A DNA stretch of 64,000 nucleotides. It comes from Azorinus chamasolen. Its lineage: Eukaryota; Mollusca; Bivalvia; Cardiida; Solecurtidae. Under the pieces are notes generated by a model. The model had not been told where the DNA came from, did not search any database, and saw only the letters and a list, made by a program, of their open reading frames with translations. The stretch is from contig OY755241.1 of assembly GCA_963576725.1 (NCBI GenBank), forward strand, positions 75,697,701 through 75,761,700, written 5' to 3'. Within the stretch, counting starts at the first letter, position 1; each line of letters starts with the position of its first letter. Below are positions 54,160 through 64,000 of the stretch, in pieces. A program made the position numbers and the translations under genes.

Positions 54160-55095
54160 GTTGTTGAAGTTATATTGTGCCAAATTTGTGTAAATCAATC
54201 AAAACCTACAGTTGTGCATATGTTTTTTTAATGCTTACAACAAATTTTGCAACAGTTTACATATATTTACGTTAATGTACAACATTAATATTCATACTTA
54301 TGAATTCCTAGAAAACTGCTGACTCCACATAGGAAATTTGTTACACATTCAGTCTATTTTGATTTTAAGTGTACATGTAGTAAGTTTTAGATCCTACTGA
54401 AAAATCATGAACAAAATACAAGTAACAAATTATGAAAGGTTTAACATTGTAACTAAATCTTCATGAAGCAGATCTGTCAAATTCAACTGGAAAATGCAGC
54501 AGACCCTAATCAGACAGCACTTATAGGAAAGCCATCTAATATAGGTATTTGATTGCAAATGCAACAAAAACATTTTTTTATGATTGATATGATTAACTAC
54601 ATGTTAATCAAGTATGTCCGATAATCGTTATTGATTTCATTTAGTGTATGCCATATGTCTTTCTGTTGGTTTTTCATGTAAAAAAGGTTTTTCTATCTAT
54701 ACAAACAACCATTCCCTCATGCTAAAAAATGGCAAATATTTGAGCATAATATGTTTAATAATTTTTTTACATGTTTTAAAATGTGCTGTTCTATTGTTAC
54801 TATTTACAGTAGCAAAAACATTTTTATGCTATATATTCTTGTACGGATTTTCTTTTAAAAAATCCCTTCAAAATTTCATGAGGTGCAGAAATTTATAGAA
54901 CAATGAAAATCTAAACATTCCATATATTTCTGCACTTCATGAATATGCATGTACATAATCAATAACACTGAACATTGAAAAGTTTCTCTGTTCACTATTG
55001 TGGAAACCTTATATCCTGAAAAATAGTGTTCCATAAAGCAAACCCTGAACAGACTGCTGCTTAAAAAAGTAGTCTAATTTGGATCCAAAATGTGT
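54160..55095. other. AT-rich stretch with hairpin remnants
   Basis: A worn family A hairpin lies at about 54488-54560 (GCAGACCCTAATCAGACAGC). No gene was recognised. Confidence 0.4.
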
Positions 55096-55129
55096 AAAAA
55101 TGGAAAGGGTTACCTTTGAGCCAGTAGAG

Positions 55130-55400
55130 ATAGAAATTTGATATTTTTCATGAATCTGTATCTCATAAAGTTGCACATTTTGAGGGTTATCCTTAAAGGT
55201 CATAGGTCAAATACATAGGTCACATCCCCAACTTTAACATTGGCTATAACTTTTGAACCAATAGGGATAAAGCTTTGATATTGGACATTTATGTGTTTCG
55301 AATGAAGCTGGACATTTTGTGGGGTTATGTCAAGGTTATCTTAGGTCAAAGGTCAAATTGGGGGGGGGGAGAAGAAAGCATTTTACAAACACATCATGTT
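55130..55400. repeat. Dispersed repeat family G
   Basis: GGTCATAGGTCAAATACATA, AACTTTAACATTGGCTATAA and ACAAACACATCATGTT match 47060-47392. A G run interrupts it near 55361. Confidence 0.75.
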
Positions 55401-55720
55401 CCAATTTGTTGATTGTTTTATTTATGTACTTTATAAATCACACTTTTTTTCTAATACGATGTAACACGTTTGTCAGACATTTTGTATGTACCTTAAAATG
55501 AGAAATATTTGCAAATATATTATTTAGCAGTTTTCTTTTCATGACATGTTTGCAGTCGATATTTGTTAAACTGTATTTTTGAATTACACGTGACTGCAAC
55601 ACTATTAATTATAGGATTTTCATATAACACACAAGATGGTACTTTGTGAACATTCCTGTTACTGTTTATTATGTGTGCACATTTTTGCCATTGAATTTCA
55701 TTTTAACTCACCGAAATATA

Positions 55721-55870
55721 TAAGAATTACTATGCTAGTAGTTTGGAAGTTCAGCTGTATTTTGGTGAGTTAGAAAAGTTGTTAAATGCGAGCCTTGGCG
55801 AGCATTAACTACTTTTCTGACGAGCCAAAATACAGCTGAACTTCCAAACTACTAGCATAGTAATTCTTTT
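55721..55870. repeat. Hairpin inverted repeat
   Basis: Arms 55721-55779 and 55810-55870: AATTACTATGCTAGTAGTTT, GGAAGTTCAGCTGTATTTTG and inverses. TTATCATGCAAC after it is inverted again at 56250 (GTTGCATGATAA), so a larger element may span to 56262. Confidence 0.85.
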
Positions 55871-55874
55871 ATCA

Positions 55875-56520
55875 TGCAACTCCAAGATAAAAGGAGAAAA
55901 TGAAGAAAAAGAAAGATTGCTAAAGCGGTTTCGTCCCCTGAATAAAAATACATGCAAGTACGTATTACGTGACGTCATGTTGGCATGCAGTGACGTCATC
56001 GACTTTTACAACATAAACAAACTTGATTTAATCCTTTTATATGGACAAATAGTTAAGACAAAGGTGAGCAAATATGTTAATTTGATGTTTATGTTTAATT
56101 ATGCCTTTTTCGTCCTTCTGTTTTCCTCCTATTGGCTGAACAAAACTTGCATTCCAGTGGGGTCAGTACAAATGCACTATACCTCACAAAATACAGCGTC
56201 GACGTGGAAAATATTATGCTAGTAGGAAGTGACTGTATTTCGTGACGTTGCATGATAAATATGTTTAGGTGAACTTTTGTGATCACTTGCCTTCTATCTG
56301 ATAACAATTGCTTTGAAAGACATTTCTTCTGAAACTTCGCAGCAAATTTTACCAATTTTACAGAAATTATCGCAATAGTGCTATCAGAATCTATATCACT
56401 GTAGAAATATGTTTGACAAATAAACCAAAAAAAAATAAACATTTGCAAACCAGTGATCAGAATTGAATATTTTCTAGAAATGGTTTTCAGGTCACCCTTT
56501 TTCAAATTCAATTGCATTTG
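55875..56520. other. Interior and right side of the hairpin region
   Basis: A 163-residue frame on the minus strand (56095-56586) has no recognisable domain and overlaps the element's right end. I do not call it a gene. Confidence 0.35.
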
Positions 56521-56529
56521 GTAGGAATA

Positions 56530-56731
56530 CAATGAAACCCCTATAAACATGAATATTAATAGATAAGTATTCAGGTCGTGTAGCAAGGGACTGGTTAATG
56601 CAGACTGAAAGTTGTACAGAAAACTCCCAATGCAGCTTACTGCATGGCTTCAACCTACATTAAGCTGCCGCCTGTATTAAAACCGTCATATTTCTAATAT
56701 TTTTTACATCCAGTTCAGAGTGATTCTTCTG
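56530..56731. repeat. CAGT-type element, decayed
   Basis: CAATGAAACCCCTATAAACA left. Arms GACTGAAAGTTGTACAGAAA and inverse-like TGCATGGCTTCAACCTACAT. Right end GATTCTTCTG. Confidence 0.65.
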
Positions 56732-57144
56732 TGACTAGTGACTAGTTCATTTCTATGTAGTGCAGGTGAGCTTTTAAGACCATCATGTCCTTTTTGTTAC
56801 TCTTTGCTCCTATACGGTGTCTTTTTACGTATTTTATAACAGTGCAATCTTGAATCCAATCATTTCTGCAGGAAGTTACTTCAAGATCTACTTTATATAT
56901 TTGTCATTATTTCACTGATGTTGTGGAAAAAATTCTTAATTCTATGAACATTGAAAAAGGCTATTACATTAAATACTGATGTAAAAAGAGTTTAAACGAT
57001 TTACTGCATAAACATACATGCTAGAAATAATTGCATGATAAATATAAATCAGGTCATTAAATGTTGTTGTTAATCAGCTTAATAATTATTGTATTTTTTG
57101 CACATGAACGTGGCAGAAAATTAAACTATTATACACATATGTCA

Positions 57145-57260
57145 CAAACAAACAGAATAGACCATGATGAGATAACTCCTGCAAGGACATTTTGATATGG
57201 GTCTTCTCTATGCCAAAGTTAAGAAAGACATTTATGCAGTAACACGTTAAGCTGTACATA
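57145..57260. repeat. Family A hairpin, decayed
   Basis: CAAACAGAATAGACCATGAT and ATATGGGTCTTCTCTATGCC remain around CTCCTGCAAGGA. Confidence 0.6.
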
Positions 57261-57424
57261 CCATATATCCAATGTATCTATATAAAGGTCCTTTATATAC
57301 TTTCCAAAGTACACAATTCACATATATTTTGTAACCCCTGAACTGGGCACTGACTACAGGGCTGCACTCTATATGTCAGTCATATTGTTTTGCTGTGTCA
57401 TATAAAATAAGTATTTCAGTGAAT

Positions 57425-57600
57425 AACTTAACCAATTCCCCCAAATTGATGCCTCTGTAAAAGTCACTTATGAAACCATTGTCATAAATATAGTATTTAC
57501 TGTTTAGCAGCAAGTTGTATATTTATCACAATGGTTTCCCAACTACATAATCTTTAAATATCCCTTTCTCTACAAAATGCTCATTTTCAATAAGTAACCC
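57425..57600. repeat. Family C element, decayed
   Basis: CCAATTCCCCCAAATTGATG, ACCATTGTCATAAATATAGT and ATTTATCACAATGGTTTCC. Confidence 0.65.
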
Positions 57601-57985
57601 TTTTCTACAGTTACTCTATTTGCAGCTCAATCATTGAGTACACTAGCGATAGGTGGATACAGTTTGTTCACTTAAATCTTTTCGTTATACATGTACTTTA
57701 CCACTGTATTTGCCATCGCGGTTGTTGTAGATTAGTCGCAGAAGGGATACGTTTATTTACACTGTTTGTCTTTTAGGGTGGGGATGGAATAAGTATGAGG
57801 TTGGGCGCCCATAAACCGGTTTTGTCACTGACCGTTCCATCTTCCCCCTATTGCATGTTTGTTTTGTCTTTGTGTTTCTCTTGATGTTTTTATAGTTATG
57901 TACATTTGCTGTTTCCTTGTGTTGCTGTTCGGGCGACTGTTTGTTCTGTATGTGGTCTTTCCTGCATGACTCATTTTTGTATTTT
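57597..57985 (+). repeat. Dispersed repeat family F
   Basis: Same order of landmarks as 13590-14055 (TGTATTTGCCATCGCGGTTG, ACACTGTTTGTCTTTTAGGG, GGGGATGGAATAAGTATGAG, TGTACATTTGCTGTTTCCTT). Slightly shorter in the middle. Confidence 0.8.
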
Positions 57986-58134
57986 TATAATCTAAAAATG
58001 GCTTATGAGGTAATGGGATAAAGTGCAACATATAATATCATAAACATCATTAAACGATGGTCTTATACTAACATGAGAATATTGTGAAAAAAAGTATAAA
58101 ATAAATCATTCTGCCTGTTAACTATTTCCCTTAT

Positions 58135-58620
58135 ATAAAGCGTTTTCTAACAGTTCCATCAAAAATAAACCGGATCGGACTCTCCTATAGGAGCCATCAC
58201 ATCAGTCTGCTGTTTGCAAATGAATTTGCTTTCTGCTGAACTATTTTTTCATGAATACAAATTGGTATTGGAATAAACATAACAGGGGGAGTGTTACTCA
58301 GGTCAGTAATACATAGCCATCTTTACAATGGACAGTGGTACAAGTACAGTAGAAACTGCATATACTTACCAAACTTACTGTTTAAATAGTGTTGAGTATT
58401 CTCTCATCACAGAATGAAATGAATGCAAAAAACAAGAATATCTTAATGCTTTCTTGTTATTTCAAATTTCAATACCTACTTAATATTCATGGATTTTTTT
58501 ATAATGAAATTTGAAAAATTGTGACCATTTTGAACGTAAGGAAACAAATATTTCAAATTCCATTAGCAATCACAACAGACCCTGATCAGACAGATCCTAT
58601 AGAAGCCACAAATGATTAAG
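58135..58620. repeat. Two decayed family A fragments
   Basis: CGGACTCTCCTATAGGAGCC at 58176 and ACAGACCCTGATCAGACAGA at 58572, with body sequence TTTCAATACCTACTTAATATT between them. Confidence 0.6.
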
Positions 58621-58638
58621 ACAACAAAAGACACTTAA

Positions 58639-58848
58639 CCCATTCCCTGATTTTGACGACTCTGTAAAAGTCACTTTGTAATACCATTGTGATAAATTGA
58701 GTATTTGCTCCTATATGAGCAAATGCTCTATTTATCACAACGGTTTCAAACTACAAATTCTAAAATTTTCCTTTTCTCTAGTTAATGCTCCTTTTTGATA
58801 GATTTATCCAATGAGGTTGTATCTAAAAATAGCCTATGAGGTAATGGG
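58639..58848. mobile_element. TTAA-type hairpin element, family C, intact
   Basis: TTAA at 58635-58638 and 58849-58852. Ends CCCATTCCCTGA and TGAGGTAATGGG. The centre GAGTATTTGCTCCTATATGA pairs with GAGCAAATGCTC. 210 bp. Confidence 0.88.
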
Positions 58849-58854
58849 TTAAGT

Positions 58855-59255
58855 AGTTGCGTTAGGTAGATTTTACTGTAAGTTGATTTCATTTTAATCA
58901 TTTATAACAACTAACATTTTCCATTTGAAATCCGTGTACTTGATTTTCTTTTTTTTCTTTTTTTTTTAGAATACCAAACACAATGTACATATTATAAGTT
59001 TTTTGTAGTAGTTTTTGTACTACTTTTATTAGGCATTTACATTTTAGGCTGCTGCCACTTACATATTACTTTCCAGTAAGTTGTACATTGCATGTTATAT
59101 TCATCATTTTTCTATATACTTGCAGTGCTTACATATGCACGCTTGCAATATAAATACAATGTATAGCATTGACGTTTTTCATTCCAGTTTGAAATGTTAC
59201 TATTGTTCTTCTCTATGTGAACACCAGTAAATAATGTTTGATCTATTACCTAATA
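58855..59255. other. AT-rich stretch without recognised feature
   Basis: T-rich tract near 58945-58970. Nothing else was seen. Confidence 0.4.
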
Positions 59256-59264
59256 GACAAATTG

Positions 59265-59503
59265 TTATGTCTCCCCCACCCCCAGTTATTGTTTATATAA
59301 TGAGAGGAAGTATCATTCATTAAGTTCATTACTATGGTTACAACATTTTGAGTTATTTCCCTTTACATATTGCTCGTTAGAATTATTTGTCTGCCTGTCT
59401 GTCACACATATCCGGTTGAGTTTTCATGTACCGAACTGGGATGTGACAATATGCCACAGGGTTTATGTGTGGATGCAATGAGGGGTGGGGGCGGAGACAT
59501 CTA
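59265..59503. repeat. Element with short inverted ends
   Basis: TGTCTCCCCCACCCC near 59269 and GGGGTGGGGGCGGAGACA near 59484 are inverted copies about 215 bp apart. Confidence 0.55.
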
Positions 59504-59504
59504 T

Positions 59505-60570
59505 TTTTATGGCAAAAAAACTACATGCAGTTAGCTATTGAATTAGTTTAAAAAATCCATATTTACCGGTGTTGCACATCTAATGAGAATGTACATGTAC
59601 TTAAATACATATCTGGTTTCAAGTGGTTCAGGTTTTATACATAAATACTTGAATTGCTCTGATCTAATATTTCTACCACTAAGGGCCTTTTTCAAAGATT
59701 GTCATGTCAAAATACACATCACATTTTTGATACATGGATTTTATGGCTGTTTGCATGTAAAAAAATGTGAGATGATAATCTTTGAAAAAGGTCATTAGTG
59801 ATCGAATTATTAGATCAGAGGAATTCAAGTATTTATGTATTATATTAATTCCAGGTTTTATAGTTTCTCATGTTATTACAGATGTTTATTTTTTAACCAT
59901 TTATGCTAGTCAAGTTACTTGTTCAGTATTAATAACGTTTATATTTAATTTTCTTTTGTTATCTATATGAAGTTCACTTTCCACCTTTAATGTGCTAATC
60001 CATTGAACAAACAAACAATTTATATAACTTAATACAGATTAGTATTTGTTCACTTCAATCATTCTTAGGAAATTTGTTTATTTGACACGCCCTCCCCCTT
60101 TCCCTAAAACCACACACGCACAAATAAACACTATTACATCAGCAAAGCTTTCATCAAACATAAAATATATGTCTTCCTCAAGGTAATCCATATATACTGT
60201 TTTCCCATATTTGAACAACTTATTTCTAAGATTTCTAATCCGTTAACAAGTACATACTAATTGCCACGTTTCATTTCTCCAGTCGATCATTGCTGTTTTC
60301 CAACTCTATTCGATGCAAAGCATCAAATGTTTTCTTGTATCCTTCATGAATGTTCATGGAGTAAAGGGTTAAAATATGTATGAGTCCTCCATCATGCCAT
60401 ACGCATCATACAAACGCAATATATTACATGTAACGTCAATATTTTGTCATTAAAACTTTTACTCCATAAATACGCCTTTTCCAGCATTTGCAAACGCAGA
60501 AAAAAACCTAGATCAGTGGCTTCTATAGGATATTTATTCTACAGTATCTTACCTTTGGAGTTCCGCATTG
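59505..60570. other. AT-rich stretch with a family A left end
   Basis: TTTTACTCCATAAATACGCC and TTTGCAAACGCAGAAAAAAA near 60459-60505 are a family A left end. CATGGAGTAAAGGGTTAA near 60355 is a right end of another. No gene was seen. Confidence 0.45.
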
Positions 60571-60572
60571 CA

Positions 60573-60702
60573 GTCAGTAAACAGTAACCAAACTTTTAAG
60601 ACCGAAATGATGCGAATACTCTAGTAATCGTATCGCTTCGGTCTCAAAATTTGCAAACGGTTTCATAAAAACTACAACCGTTACGGTAACTGTTTACTGA
60701 AC
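60573..60702. repeat. Nested inverted repeat
   Basis: CAGTAAACAGTAACC outer arm with GGTAACTGTTTACTG. Inner arms TAAGACCGAAATGATGCGAA and CGTATCGCTTCGGTCTC. Confidence 0.82.
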
Positions 60703-60847
60703 GTATATCTGGTTTATCACAAAAGATACAGACCTAGACCAATCGTGACGTCAGACTCGACGACTGATCAGAATCAACAAAATCAGAATATAGATTATAT
60801 AGGAATCAAGACTAAAAACAATGACAAACCGTGAAGAAGTTATTCCA

Positions 60848-62500
60848 TATTGTTAAATACTCTCTGTATGTTGACCAATTTGTTACTACCTATTGTTAAA
60901 CACTCTTTTTACGTTGACCGTTAGTTATTAAATATTGTTAAATACTCTGTATGTTGACCCGTTCGTTACTACCTATTGTTAAAGACTCTGTATGTACTAC
61001 CTCTAATTGTTAAAGGCTCTCTATGTTGACCCGTTCGTTACTATCTATTGTTAAAGGCTCTCTCTATGTTGACCCGTTCGTTACTACCTATTGTTAAAGA
61101 CTCTCTATGTTGACCCGTTCGTTACTACCTATTGTTAAAGGCTCTCTCTCTATGTTGACCCGTTCGTTACTACCTATTGTTAAAGACTCTGTATGTACTA
61201 CCTCTAATTGTTTAAGGCTCTCTCTATGTTGACCCGTTCGTTACTACATATTGTTGAAGACTCTCTATGTTGACCCGTTCGTTACTACCTATTGTTAAAG
61301 GCTCTCTCTATGTTGACCCGTTCGTTACTACCTTTTGTTAAAGGCTCTCTATGTTGACCCGTTCGTTACTATCTATTGTTAAAGGCTCTCTCTATGTTGA
61401 CCCGTTCGTTACTACCTATTGTTAAAGACTCTCTATGTTGACCCGTTCGTTACTACCTATTGTTAAAGGCTCTGTCTATGTTGACCCTTTCGTTACTACC
61501 TATTGTTAAAGACTCTCTATGTTGGCCCTTTCGTTACTACCTATTGTTAAAGGCTCTCTCTATGTTGACCCGTTCGTTACTATCTATTGTTATAAACTCT
61601 CTATGTTGGCCCGTTCGTTACTACCTATTGTATAAGGCTCTCTCTATGTTGACCCTTTCGGTACTACCTATTGTTAAATGCTCTCTATGTTGGCCCGTTC
61701 GTTACTACCTTTAATTGTTAAAAACTCCATCTATGTTGATCCGTTCGTTACTACCTATTGTTAAAGACTCTCTATGTTGACCCGTTCGTTACTATCTATT
61801 GTTAAAGACTCTCTATGTTGACCCGTTCGTTACGTTACTACCTATTGTTAGAGACTCTCTCTATGTTGACCCGTTCGTTACTACCTATTGTTAAGGGCTC
61901 TCTCTCTCTATGTTGACCCGTTCGTTACTACCTTTTGTTAAAGGCTCTCTCTATGTTGACTCGTTCGTTACTATCTATTGTTTAAGGCTCTCTCTATGTT
62001 GACCCGTTCGTTACTACCCATTGTTAGAGACTCTCTCTATGTTGACCCGTTCGTTACTACCTTTTGTTAAAGGCTCTCTATGTTGACCCGTTCGTTACTA
62101 CCTATTGTTAAAGACTCCCTCTATGTTGACCCGTTCGTTACTACCTATTGTTAAAGGCTCTCTCTATGTTGACCCGTTCGTTACTATCTATTGTTAAAGA
62201 CTCTCTATGTTGACCCGTTCGTTACTACCTATTTTTAAAGACTCTCTATGTTGACCCGTTCGTTACTACCTATTGTTAAAGACTCTCTCTATGTTGACCC
62301 GTTCGTTATTATCTCTAATTGTTAAAGGCTCTCTCTATGTTGACCTGTTCGTTTCTGCCTATTGTTAAAGGCTCTCTATGTATACCCATCTGTTATTACC
62401 TATTGTTAAAGACTCTCTCTCTTCTACCTATTGTTATAGACTTAAATACCAATTCGTTACTACCTATAATTGTTCAAGACTATCTGTATGTTGACCAATT
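60848..62500. repeat. 41-bp satellite array, about 40 copies
   Basis: Unit GTTGACCCGTTCGTTACTAC plus CTATTGTTAAAGACTCTCTAT. Copies vary in the CT run (CTCTAT to CTCTCTCTCTAT) and at GACTC or GGCTC. Open frames in it are artefacts. Confidence 0.96.
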
Positions 62501-62654
62501 CACCGAACTATTATTTATAATAAACTCGCCCAAATCTCATTTCAGAATCCATTCATTTTTATGCGGAGACTTTGTACAAAAGCAAAATGTGAACATCTTA
62601 ATTTCAAAACATTCAGTCAAAAACCTTGATATTAATTAGCTGTCCATCAATTTA

Positions 62655-62695
62655 TAACACAAACATGCGCACACGCGCGCACGCGCGCACTCATA
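62655..62695. repeat. CA/CG alternating tract
   Basis: ATGCGCACACGCGCGCACGC and following: alternating purine-pyrimidine, a possible Z-DNA former. Confidence 0.85.
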
Positions 62696-62784
62696 CATTG
62701 TCAATTAATCAGATTAAGTTGTTCTAATAACACATGGACACAGGAATTTTGGCCATGGAGCCGTCTGATCTGGATCTAAAAACC

Positions 62785-62950
62785 GTGAACAGACCTTCAA
62801 ACAATTAAACTTTGAACAGAGTTGTAAAAAATTAAACAATGGACAGACATTCAAACAATTAAAAAATAAATTTAGCCTCAAACAAGTAAACTATTGACAT
62901 AGCTTTAAACAATTAAATAATGAATAGATATTCAACCAATTAATCCCTGT
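62785..62950. repeat. Degenerate ~31-bp repeats
   Basis: Five to six copies of TCAAACAATTAAACTnTGAAC-like units. Confidence 0.75.
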
Positions 62951-63039
62951 GCAGAGCTTCAAACTGCGGAACAATGAAGAGGATTTTTATTAACTTTTGC
63001 ACAATGAAAATATAGTGATTAGGTATTTTTTTAGATAAG

Positions 63040-64000
63040 GAAGTATACATAGAGTCCATGAAAACAGAGGTTTTAACGAGTGATTTTTATGAGGCAACTA
63101 CTAGTGACCGAACTGAAAGAAGCGATAACACTAGTAAACAAAATGTTTAGGGAAGGTGCTATATCAAACGAAATGAAACAGTACATTTTCCCAAAGTACT
63201 CCAGACCAGGACAATTGAAAGGTAACCCCAAAATCCACAAACCAACTGCTCCTTTTAGAACAGTAGCTAGTGGCATGGGTACTGCTACTGTGAGGTTAGC
63301 TGAAGTTGCTGAGCATGAACTTAATGAATTTGTTGAAACTTCACCGAGCTACATCAGGGATACAATTGATTTTATTAACAAATTAAAAGAGATTAATGAA
63401 CCACTTTCAGAAAATTGCATTTTGTTCTGTTTTGACGTAACATCAGTTCCTGACGAAAGAGGGACTAGATGCACGTATGGAAGGCCTTGCAAACAGAAGT
63501 GATTCATCGATTGATACAGAACATATTCTTAAGATGATTCAAATAGATTAAGTCAACAATACATTTTATTTTGGGGATAGTACTTCCATACAAAAGATTG
63601 GGTGGCAATTTACTCCAAATTAGGAAATAAATTTGCTTGTGCATAGAGGAAAGTATGAGGAAAAATAAATTAATATCATACAAAAAAGTGCTCATGTTTT
63701 ACAAGAGATTCATTGATGGTGGTTTCGAATTGGTACAGTGCAAGAACTGGAATATTTTGCAAAACATGCAAACAGTATTCACCCGAAGATTAAGATAGAG
63801 CTTAGATATGGTTTGGATCAGATAGAATTTCTGGACACTTTAGTTAAAATAGACAATGGCCCTATATATACAGATCTTTATGGTAAGCCTACAGACAAAC
63901 AGCTGTACCTGAACAATTATTCCTGTCATTCTCCTAGTACGAAGAAAAGCATAGCATGTGGTTTGGGAATGAGAATTAAGCGTATATGCGAAAGAGAATC
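63040..64000 (+). pseudogene. Penelope-like reverse transcriptase, frameshifted, runs off window
   Basis: Reads FREGAISNEMKQYIFPKY, LKGNPKIHKPTAPFRTVASG, SPSYIRDTIDFINKL and ILFCFDVTSVP. After frameshifts near 63450 and beyond come FYKRFIDDG, LRYGLDQIEFLDTLVKID, TDLYGKPTDKQLYLNNYSCH and SIACGLGMRIKRICERE. The PKIHKP, FDVTS, FLD and KPTD-YL-SCH order is that of Penelope-like elements. The FIDDG motif matches the catalytic aspartates. Several frameshifts show the copy is dead. The GIY-YIG endonuclease, if present, lies beyond the window. Confidence 0.8.

Noticed and set aside
56095..56586. 163-residue minus-strand frame with hydrophobic segments
   Set aside because: No recognised domain. It overlaps a hairpin-bounded element and AT-rich sequence, so it may be chance.
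61460..62639. Leu-rich repeat frames
   Set aside because: Artefacts of the 41-bp satellite.

Overview
This is an animal (eukaryotic) genomic window, most likely from a bivalve or related mollusc. It is AT-rich and crowded with dispersed repeats and minisatellites. Its one clear host gene is cut into small exons by kilobase-scale introns with GT-AG borders. The assignment to molluscs is an inference: the gene starts with a temptin-type domain (temptin is an Aplysia pheromone protein) fused to a copper type II ascorbate-dependent monooxygenase, and the repeats resemble types common in mollusc genomes. Nothing here looks bacterial.

Host gene. Ten exons on the + strand between 15031 and 38452 join in frame into 564 residues plus a stop. 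They encode a secreted or surface-anchored DBH/PHM-like monooxygenase with all six expected copper ligands. The first exon, carrying the start codon, was not found and should lie upstream of 15031. A partial tandem copy of the last exon follows the stop codon.

Second gene-like region, 44.2-52.1 kb. A PIF1-family helicase tail (44252-44972, frameshifted and lacking part of its motifs) precedes a set of exon-like segments (46157-52071). These look like an RPA-like OB-fold protein with an internal stop. Both are probably decayed and may come from a Helitron-type element.

Mobile elements. There are LINE fragments at 8362-8876, 18428-19074 and 40952-41900, a Penelope-like reverse transcriptase running off the right edge (63040-64000), a hAT non-autonomous element with an exact 8-bp target duplication (47656-48022), tRNA-derived SINE pieces, and several long hairpin elements.

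The dominant structure is a set of short palindromic elements. One group is flanked by TTAA, begins CCC/CCT and is about 190-250 bp long; it resembles piggyBac MITEs. The other is flanked by TA, begins CAGT and is about 160-205 bp long; it resembles pogo/Tc1 MITEs. Their hairpin cores differ between copies, yet the two arms of each copy stay matched. In two places a CAGT element sits inside a TTAA element. Several of the tandem arrays have units built from pieces of these hairpin elements.

Layout: 0-15 kb repeats, a LINE tail and a 29-bp array; 15-38.6 kb the monooxygenase gene with repeat-filled introns; 39-44 kb mollusc-type repeats, a LINE endonuclease and a tRNA-like SINE; 44-52 kb helicase and RPA-like remnants; 52-60.8 kb decayed hairpin elements and AT-rich DNA; 60.8-62.5 kb a 41-bp satellite; 63-64 kb the Penelope-like element.
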